9,026 bases of DNA. Source: Gammaproteobacteria bacterium. GTDB taxonomy: Bacteria; Pseudomonadota; Gammaproteobacteria; Steroidobacterales; Rariloculaceae. Below, piece by piece: positions 1-5,282 of the stretch. A program made the position numbers and the translations under genes. The stretch lies in contig JAFGNC010000517.1 in the NCBI GenBank assembly GCA_016927175.1, positions 1 to 9,026 of the forward strand, in the 5' to 3' direction. The notes beneath the pieces were generated by a model. The model saw only the letters and a program-made list of their open reading frames with translations, did no database searches and was not told where the DNA came from. The first letter of the stretch is position 1. Each line of letters opens with the position of its first letter.

Positions 1-1770
1 CTCGATCAGTCTCGTGATCGCGTCGATGGCGACCGGCTTCACGAGGTGGGCCGTGAACCCGGCTTCGCGCGTACGGCGCCGGTCCGAAGCCTGGCCCCAG
101 CCCGTCACGGCGCAGATCGAGACCTTGCGGCCCCATGAGAACCTGCGAATGCGCCGGCAGGCCTCGATGCCGTCGAGCTTCGGCATGCCGATGTCGAGCA
201 GGATCAGCTCCGGCCGGAAGTGCCTCGCCGTGTCGACGGCTTCGGCTCCGTCACCGGCGGTCCGCACGTCGTGACCGAAGGCGCGCAGCACCTCGGCGAT
301 CGCAGCGGCCGCGTCGCTGTTGTCGTCGGCGACCAGGATCCGCCGCCCCGGCGTGCCGGGCTCCGGGCTGGCGAGCGCGCGCTGCGCCGCCGGCGCGTGC
401 TCGAGCGAGGGCAGCTCGACGACGAATTCACTGCCTCGGCCGAGGCCCGCGCTGCTCGCGGTCAGCTGCCCGCCGTGCAGCTCGACGAGGCGCCGGGCGA
501 TCGTGAGCCCGATCCCGAGCCCGTGCCGCGGCCTGCGGGGACCCTGGTCCGCCTGCACGAACAGATCGAAGATTCTGGGCAACATATCGGCCGAGATGCC
601 GATGCCGTCGTCCTTCAGCCGCACGACGACCTTGCCGTCCCTCCGCTGCGCGGACAGCTCGATGCGGCCGCCGTACTGTGAGTACTGCGCCGCGTTCGAC
701 AGCAGATTCGAGAGCACCTGGCACAGCCGGGCGGCGTCGCCGTCGACGTCGAGCGGCTCGTCGGGCAGTCGCACCGTCAGCCGGTGCCCGGCCTCCTCGA
801 CGGCCGGCGACGACGTCTCGACGGCGTCTGAAATCGCCGCGCGAAGGTCCATCGGCTTGCGGATCAGGTCGAGCTTGCCGCGGCTGACGCGGCTCGCATC
901 GAGCAGGTCGTCCATCAGGCGCACGAGCTGATTCAGCTGCCGCTCGATGATCTCCCGCGCGCGGCCCAGCGACGCCGGGCTGTCGTCGACGTATTTCAGC
1001 AGCTCCGTGGCGTTGCGGATCGGGGCGAGAGGGTTGCGCAGCTCGTGCGCCAGCATCGCCAGGAACTCGTTGCGCTGCTCCTGCTCCTCCCCGGGACTTT
1101 GCGGCAGCACCTGCGGCTGTGCCTCGTCCAGAATCGAGCCGACGCGGATCGCCGCCAGCTCGAGGAAGTCGCGGTAATCGTCGTCGAGCCGACGGTGCGG
1201 GTTGATGCCGAGCACCAGATAGGCGGCGGGCGGCTCCGCCTTGGGTCCGAGCGCGAACACCGCGGCCCGCGGCGAGCTGCGGCGCCTCGACGCGCTGCGC
1301 TCACGCGCCTGCGGCCAGTCCACCCGGTCCCCGTCGTCGAGGCGTGAGACACGCTCGAAGGGCCACGCCGCCGCGTTGCCTTCGAGCGGCACCTCGGCGT
1401 CCGGAATCTTCGGCAGGCTTCCGGCCCACGCGGCAAGGCGCGCGTGGCGGCGGTCGGCTGAAGGCACGTAGATCAGTGCGAACGGGACGTCCCGCGGGTT
1501 CAGCGTCAGCGTGCGCGCGGCGTCCGCCGCGGCCTGCTGCAGCGGACGGCTCGCGTCCACCGACGCGAGCGCGCGCAGCGCCGCGAGCCGCCGCTGCGTC
1601 GTCGCCGGCGCCGGGCCAGCGGCGCGGGCGTGAGCTCGGCTCGCGGTCTTGCGAAGCTCCGCCACGCCCGCTTTGCGCATGCGGGGCGCGCGCTGCTGCG
1701 CCGCCCTGGTGTCGACTTTCTGCATCCGAGCGCCGTCGATTTTGCCTGTGTCAACGGAAGCAAGTTGCAT
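1..1770 (-). CDS. GAF-domain hybrid sensor histidine kinase with C-terminal receiver domain (C-terminus cut by window edge)
   Basis: This is a cytoplasmic hybrid histidine kinase of a phosphorelay; 590 codons are visible and the last few residues lie off the left edge. Numbering from the ATG at 1770, a GAF-like sensor region spans about residues 60-215. HisKA carries the H-box LAHELRNPLAPI with phospho-acceptor His242. The ATPase domain has its N-box around Asn359, a G1 box DDGIGIS (Asp388) and a G2 box GLGIGL (417-422). A receiver domain starts near residue 475, with acidic pair Asp482/Asp483, phospho-acceptor Asp526 in LLDIGMP, Thr556 and Lys578. No signal peptide, membrane helix or DNA-binding output domain is present, so a separate phosphotransfer or regulator partner is expected. 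ATG 1770 is the first in-frame start after a stop at 1867-1869; ATG 1725 is an alternative, and neither has a clear Shine-Dalgarno. It lies 46 bases after the ATPase stop with no terminator seen between, so co-transcription is likely. The GAF ligand is unknown. Confidence 0.9.
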   Translation of the reverse strand, partial: MQLASVDTGKIDGARMQKVDTRAAQQRAPRMRKAGVAELRKTASRAHARAAGPAPATTQRRLAALRALASVDASRPLQQAAADAARTLTLNPRDVPFALIYVPSADRRHARLAAWAGSLPKIPDAEVPLEGNAAAWPFERVSRLDDGDRVDWPQARERSASRRRSSPRAAVFALGPKAEPPAAYLVLGINPHRRLDDDYRDFLELAAIRVGSILDEAQPQVLPQSPGEEQEQRNEFLAMLAHELRNPLAPIRNATELLKYVDDSPASLGRAREIIERQLNQLVRLMDDLLDASRVSRGKLDLIRKPMDLRAAISDAVETSSPAVEEAGHRLTVRLPDEPLDVDGDAARLCQVLSNLLSNAAQYSQYGGRIELSAQRRDGKVVVRLKDDGIGISADMLPRIFDLFVQADQGPRRPRHGLGIGLTIARRLVELHGGQLTASSAGLGRGSEFVVELPSLEHAPAAQRALASPEPGTPGRRILVADDNSDAAAAIAEVLRAFGHDVRTAGDGAEAVDTARHFRPELILLDIGMPKLDGIEACRRIRRFSWGRKVSICAVTGWGQASDRRRTREAGFTAHLVKPVAIDAITRLIE

Positions 1771-1816
1771 GCCAATCGCGGCTCGACGCCGGGTCGGTTT
1801 TCCCGAGAAATTACAG

Positions 1817-4537
1817 TCAGCTGCGGCGGAAACCGCGACGAATCCGCTTCTCCGCCTCGGTGACGATCAGCAGCAGCACGCCGGCGCCGACGATCGCAAG
1901 CCCGTCGGCGAGGCGGAGCGGCCGGGTCTCGAAGACGGCATTCATGAACGGCGTGTAGGTGAAGAGGAGTTGCGCGGCGACGACGATCGCGACGCCGATC
2001 AGCACGGCCCGCGTGCCGAGAACCCCCTGCAGAGTCAGCGACGTGCCGTGCACGTAGCGCACGCTGAACAGATAGAAGATCTCGAACACGACCAGCGTGT
2101 TGACGACGATCGTGCGCGCCGTCTCGATCGGCAGCCCGCGGCTTTCGGCCCAGAAGAACATGCCGAAAGTGCCGGCCACGAACAGCGCCGACACGAACAC
2201 GACCCGCCACAGGAGGCTGCGGTCCAGAATGGGCGCGTCGCTGCGGCGGGGCGGGCGGGTCATCGTGCCCGGCTCCGTCGGCTCGAATGCGAGGGTCAGG
2301 CCGAGCGCCACGGCCGTGACCATGTTGATCCACAGGATCTGGATCGGCGTGATCGGCAGGGCCAGCCCGAGCGCCATCGCCCCGAGGATCGTCGCGGCCT
2401 CGCCGCCGTTCGTCGGCAGCGTCCACGCGATGACCTTCATGATATTGTCGTAGACGGTGCGTCCCTCGCGCACGGCCGCCACGATCGACGCGAAGTTGTC
2501 GTCGGCGAGGACGATCTCCGAGGCCTGCTTGGCCGCCTCGGTGCCGGTGCCGCCCATCGAGACGCCTACGGCCGCGCGTTTCAGCGCCGGGGCGTCGTTG
2601 ACCCCGTCGCCGGTCATCGCCACGGCGCCGCCGTCGCCCTGCAGCGCGTCTACGAGGCGCAGCTTGTGCTCGGGCGTCGTGCGGGCGAACACTGTCGTGT
2701 GGCGCACGGCCTGCTTCAGCGCCGACTCGTCCATGGCGTCGAGGTCGCGGCCGCTCAGCACCACGGGGGAGTCGGACAGGCCGAGCTGGCGAGCGATCTC
2801 CTGCGCCGTGACGGCGTGATCGCCGGTGATCATCATGACGCGGATGCCCGCCGAGCGGCACTGCACGACCGCCTCGATCGCCTCGTCCCGCGGCGGGTCA
2901 ATGAAGCCGGTCAGCCCGAGCAGCGTCAGACCGCGCTCGACGTCGTCGAATCCGAGCGCGGTTGCTTTGTCGCCGAGCGGTTTCTTCGCGAACGCAAGGA
3001 CCCGGTGGCCCCGCCGCGCGAGCGCGTCCGCCCGGCGCAGCCAGGCCTCCCGATCGACCGGGGCGTCCCCGCCGCGGCGGCGCTCCGTTTCGCACATGTC
3101 GAGAAGCCGCTCCGGCGCGCCCTTGACGAGCGCGAAGACCCCGTCGTCGTGGCTGTGGTGCAGCGTCGCCATGAAGCGGTGCGCGGCGTCGAAGGGGATC
3201 TCGTCTTCGCGCGGATACGCGGTGCGCTGCTGCGACGCATCGAGGCTCGCCTTGCGCGCGAGCGTGACCAGCGCCGCTTCCATCGGATCGCCGACGATCT
3301 GCCATGCGCCGCCCTCGTGACGCAGGTTCGCGTCGTTGCACAGCAGCCCGGTACGGATCAGCTCCAGCAGAACCGGCTCGTGCTCGACGTCGATCGCGCG
3401 GCCGCCGAGCTCGACGGAGCCGTTCGGGTCGTAGCCGACGCCCGTCACGTCGAACTCCGCCTCCGCCGTCACGACGGCCTGCACGGTCATCTCGTTGCGG
3501 GTCAGCGTCCCGGTCTTGTCCGAGCAGATGATCTCTACCGAGCCGAGCGTCTCGACCGCCGGCAGCCGGCGCACGATCGCATGCCGCGCCGCCATGCGCT
3601 GCACGCCGATCGCGAGCGCGATGGTCATGACGGCCGGCAGGCCTTCCGGGATGGCCGAGACGGCGAGACCGACGACGATCATGAAGGCGTCGTCGAGAGC
3701 GTAGCCGCGCACGAAGTAGCCGAAAACGAAGGCGAGGGCACAGCCGATCAGGATCAGCAGGGTCAGGGTCCTCGCGAAGCCGTCGATCTGCCGGATCAGC
3801 GGCGTCTTCAGCGTCTGGACCGAGCCGATCAGCGTTCCGATGCGTCCGAGCTCGGTCCGAGAGCCTGTCGCGACGACGATGCCGGTACCCTGGCCGGCGG
3901 CGACCAGCGTGCCGGAGTAGGCCATCGAGATGCGGTCGGCGAGCGCCGCGTCGTCGGCCACCGGCTCCGCCGTCTTGTCCGCGGCGACCGACTCGCCGGT
4001 CAGCGCCGCTTCGTCGATGCGCAGATTGCGCGAGCGGATCAGCCGCAGGTCCGCCGGCACACGATCGCCGGCCTCGAGCACGACCGCGTCTCCCGGCACG
4101 AGCTCGTCGACGGCGACGGCACGGCGCCGGCCGTCGCGCACGACGGAAGCTCTGGGATCGATCATGCGGCTGATGGCTTCCAGGGCGGCCTCGGCGCGCC
4201 CTTCCTGCACGAATCCGACCACCGCGTTGATCAGCACGACAGCAAGGATCACGAGGGCGTCGACCGCATGCTCGAGCAGCACCGAAATCGCGGCGGATGC
4301 GAGCAGCACGTAGATCAGCAGGTTGTGAAACTGCGCCAGCAAGCGGCGCAGCGCGCTGCGCCGCGGTGCCGTCGGCAGCCGGTTCGGGCCGTAGCGCTCG
4401 AGCCGCGCCGCCGCGTCGCCGTCCGTCAGCCCCGCCGCGGAGGTCTCGAGCGCATCCAGCACCCACTCGACGTCGGCGGAGTGCCATTCTGCGGCCGGCG
4501 GGGCGGTCGCATCGCCTGTCGCCGCAACGTCAGCCAA
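1817..4537 (-). CDS. Cation-transporting P-type ATPase, CtpF/SERCA-like (P2-type)
   Basis: An inner-membrane pump that couples ATP hydrolysis to cation export. It is 906 aa, normal for P2-type ATPases, and looks complete. Seen in order: cation-ATPase N-domain (about 15-65), helices 1-2 (about 68-112), actuator loop TGES (180-183), helices 3-4 (about 255-311) with SAIPEGLPA, phosphorylation motif CSDKTGTLT (Asp340), nucleotide-binding KGAPE (472-476), TGDH (571-574), hinge MTGDGVNDAP (641-650, Asp644/Asp648), and six C-terminal helices (about 699-895). Helix 4 keeps the PEGL glutamate (Glu298), helix 5 has NGGE (Asn710, Glu713), and helix 6 reads INMVTAVALG, where SERCA-type calcium pumps have Asp after the Thr. 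The NMxTA helix 6 followed by LAFEP is like mycobacterial CtpF, so calcium is the best guess but unproven. The start is TTG, inside the end of the upstream hibernation gene (8-base overlap), with GGGAAG 10 bases upstream at 4548-4553; no better start precedes the conserved N-domain. Translational coupling is likely. Confidence 0.93.
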   Translation of the reverse strand: MADVAATGDATAPPAAEWHSADVEWVLDALETSAAGLTDGDAAARLERYGPNRLPTAPRRSALRRLLAQFHNLLIYVLLASAAISVLLEHAVDALVILAVVLINAVVGFVQEGRAEAALEAISRMIDPRASVVRDGRRRAVAVDELVPGDAVVLEAGDRVPADLRLIRSRNLRIDEAALTGESVAADKTAEPVADDAALADRISMAYSGTLVAAGQGTGIVVATGSRTELGRIGTLIGSVQTLKTPLIRQIDGFARTLTLLILIGCALAFVFGYFVRGYALDDAFMIVVGLAVSAIPEGLPAVMTIALAIGVQRMAARHAIVRRLPAVETLGSVEIICSDKTGTLTRNEMTVQAVVTAEAEFDVTGVGYDPNGSVELGGRAIDVEHEPVLLELIRTGLLCNDANLRHEGGAWQIVGDPMEAALVTLARKASLDASQQRTAYPREDEIPFDAAHRFMATLHHSHDDGVFALVKGAPERLLDMCETERRRGGDAPVDREAWLRRADALARRGHRVLAFAKKPLGDKATALGFDDVERGLTLLGLTGFIDPPRDEAIEAVVQCRSAGIRVMMITGDHAVTAQEIARQLGLSDSPVVLSGRDLDAMDESALKQAVRHTTVFARTTPEHKLRLVDALQGDGGAVAMTGDGVNDAPALKRAAVGVSMGGTGTEAAKQASEIVLADDNFASIVAAVREGRTVYDNIMKVIAWTLPTNGGEAATILGAMALGLALPITPIQILWINMVTAVALGLTLAFEPTEPGTMTRPPRRSDAPILDRSLLWRVVFVSALFVAGTFGMFFWAESRGLPIETARTIVVNTLVVFEIFYLFSVRYVHGTSLTLQGVLGTRAVLIGVAIVVAAQLLFTYTPFMNAVFETRPLRLADGLAIVGAGVLLLIVTEAEKRIRRGFRRS

Positions 4538-5096
4538 CGGGATGATGCTTCCCGATCAGGTGCACGGCCGTCGCCTGCGGACCCTGGTCACCGACCCCTT
4601 CGGTGAAGCGGACCTCGGTTCCCGGCGCAAGGCGCTCGAAATCGGCGTTCCGGACGCTGTTGCGATGGAAATAGATCTCGCGGCCGTCGCTCGTCGCGAT
4701 GCGGCCGAACCCGCGCTCGGGGTGCAGCGCGGAGATCCGGCCGTGCGCCGGCACCTCGTGCGCCTTCGTCTTGCCGCGCTGAACGCGCACGTGATCCTGC
4801 ATCTGCCGTCGGGCCGCCCGAAAGGCGTCCCGCAGCGCGACGTACAGATCCTCGTGATCGTGCCGCGCCGCGGGCTTGCGGCTCGCCACGACTTCGCCGC
4901 CCGGCAACCGCAGGTCCACCGTCACGCCGTAGAGATTGCCCTGGGTCTGGTGCCGATGCGGCACCTCTATCGTGACGCGGCAGCTGACGATGTCCGCCGA
5001 GAACCGCTCGAGCTTCGCGGCGCGTTGCCGTACGGCTTCCTCGATTGCGGGCGAAGGATCGAGATTGTGAAATCGGACTTCGAGAGGAACCTGCAC
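4530..5096 (-). CDS. HPF/RaiA ribosome-hibernation domain fused to a cold-shock domain
   Basis: A 188-aa two-domain protein. Residues 1-105 match the HPF/RaiA (sigma-54 modulation/S30AE) family: the MQVPLEVRFHNLDPSPAIEE opening, RAAKLERF, then alternating strands and a C-terminal basic helix. This family binds the 30S decoding region and stalls or stores ribosomes. Residues about 117-183 form a cold-shock (OB-fold) domain: HGRISALHPERGFGRI (an RNP1-like segment), EIYFHRNSV (RNP2-like), then GTEVRFTEGVGDQGPQA. Long HPF proteins carry a dimerisation domain at this place; here an RNA-binding domain takes it. The GTG at 5096 is preferred over an ATG at 5111: it gives the usual MQxPL family N-terminus and has a strong Shine-Dalgarno six bases upstream. 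It is first in the minus-strand operon and its last codons overlap the TTG of the ATPase gene. A role in ribosome protection under energy stress is inferred from family and context. Confidence 0.9.
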   Translation of the reverse strand: MQVPLEVRFHNLDPSPAIEEAVRQRAAKLERFSADIVSCRVTIEVPHRHQTQGNLYGVTVDLRLPGGEVVASRKPAARHDHEDLYVALRDAFRAARRQMQDHVRVQRGKTKAHEVPAHGRISALHPERGFGRIATSDGREIYFHRNSVRNADFERLAPGTEVRFTEGVGDQGPQATAVHLIGKHHPVG

Positions 5097-5102
5097 GCCG
5101 CG

Positions 5103-5109
5103 CCTCCCC
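5103..5109 (-). promoter_or_regulatory. Ribosome binding site deciding the GTG start of the HPF-CSD gene
   Basis: On the minus strand the bases read GGGGAGG, six bases before the GTG at 5094-5096. The upstream in-frame ATG at 5109-5111 has only AGGGGA two bases before it, which is too close for normal initiation. This favours the GTG start. Confidence 0.65.
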
Positions 5110-5124
5110 ATGTTCCCCTGGTCG

Positions 5125-5140
5125 AGCTAGTAAAGCGCCG
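5125..5140 (-). promoter_or_regulatory. Candidate weak sigma-54 promoter for the HPF-CSD operon
   Basis: The minus strand reads CGGCGCTTTACTAGCT. Against TGGCACG-N4-TTGCW it keeps the invariant GG and GC with exact spacing and matches 8 of 12 fixed positions. It would place the transcript start near 5114, only three bases before the ATG at 5111, which again fits translation from the GTG at 5096. GG-N10-GC is frequent by chance in GC-rich DNA, so this is tentative. A sigma-70-like alternative on the same strand, TTGCGC with an 18-base spacer to TTTACT, is no stronger. Confidence 0.3.
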
Positions 5141-5152
5141 GGGGCACGGCGC
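5135..5152. repeat. Perfect 6-bp inverted repeat in the divergent control region
   Basis: GCGCCG (5135-5140), a six-base loop GGGGCA, then CGGCGC (5147-5152). It overlaps the -24 side of the candidate hibernation-gene promoter. No T-run follows on either strand, so it is not an intrinsic terminator. It could be an operator half or simply GC-rich chance. Confidence 0.35.
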
Positions 5153-5164
5153 GCGCAAGTCGTA

Positions 5165-5188
5165 GTAACCGTCTGCGGAGGGCGTTAC
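5165..5188. promoter_or_regulatory. Inverted repeat GTAAC-N14-GTTAC, possible activator site
   Basis: GTAAC at 5165-5169 and its reverse complement GTTAC at 5184-5188 sit between the two -24 elements. The centre is about 75 bases upstream of the predicted phosphoketolase transcript start and about 60 from the predicted hibernation-gene start. Sigma-54 promoters need an upstream enhancer-binding protein, and this is the most regular dyad in the region. Five-base arms are short and no known activator consensus is matched. Confidence 0.3.
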
Positions 5189-5200
5189 GGCGGACGGCGG

Positions 5201-5220
5201 CGCGCGGCGACGCGCGGCGG
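5201..5220. repeat. Tandem 10-bp repeat, two copies
   Basis: CGCGCGGCGA is followed directly by CGCGCGGCGG, 9 of 10 identical, with a period of one helical turn. It ends five bases before the sigma-54 element. It may be chance in a GC-rich leader. Confidence 0.3.
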
Positions 5221-5225
5221 GGACG

Positions 5226-5241
5226 GGGCACGCTTCTTGCT
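5226..5241 (+). promoter_or_regulatory. Sigma-54 (-24/-12) promoter of the phosphoketolase operon
   Basis: The bases GGGCACGCTTCTTGCT match TGGCACG-N4-TTGCW at 11 of 12 fixed positions; only the first T is G. The GG (5227-5228) and GC (5239-5240) have exact spacing. With C5240 taken as -12, transcription starts near A5252, leaving a leader of about 31 bases before the ATG at 5283 that contains the ribosome binding site. Known biology of this promoter type implies dependence on RpoN and on an ATP-using enhancer-binding protein. No activator gene is visible in the window. Confidence 0.7.
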
Positions 5242-5269
5242 TGGTGGGCCGATACGCGTAAACCTGCCG

Positions 5270-5275
5270 AAGGAG
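5270..5275 (+). promoter_or_regulatory. Ribosome binding site of phosphoketolase
   Basis: AAGGAG lies seven bases before the ATG at 5283. The next in-frame ATG at 5304 has only a G-run before it, so 5283 is the better start. Confidence 0.8.
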
Positions 5276-5282
5276 CACAGCC

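Noticed and set aside
1749..1754. Perfect TTGACA on the minus strand, a possible sigma-70 -35 box for the histidine kinase
   Set aside because: No -10-like hexamer lies 16-18 bases downstream, and it falls inside the coding region if ATG 1770 is the start.
1649..4606. Long plus-strand open frame (985 codons) opposite the P-type ATPase
   Set aside because: It mirrors the ATPase codons in GC-rich DNA, has low-complexity Arg/Asp/His-rich composition and no recognisable domain.
5135..5152. GC-rich hairpin as an intrinsic terminator
   Set aside because: No T-run follows on either strand and it lies between divergent promoters rather than after a gene.
5097..5282. FNR/Anr or DosR-type operator, suggested by the low-oxygen theme
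   Set aside because: No TTGAT-N4-ATCAA or DosR-like palindrome is present in the divergent region.
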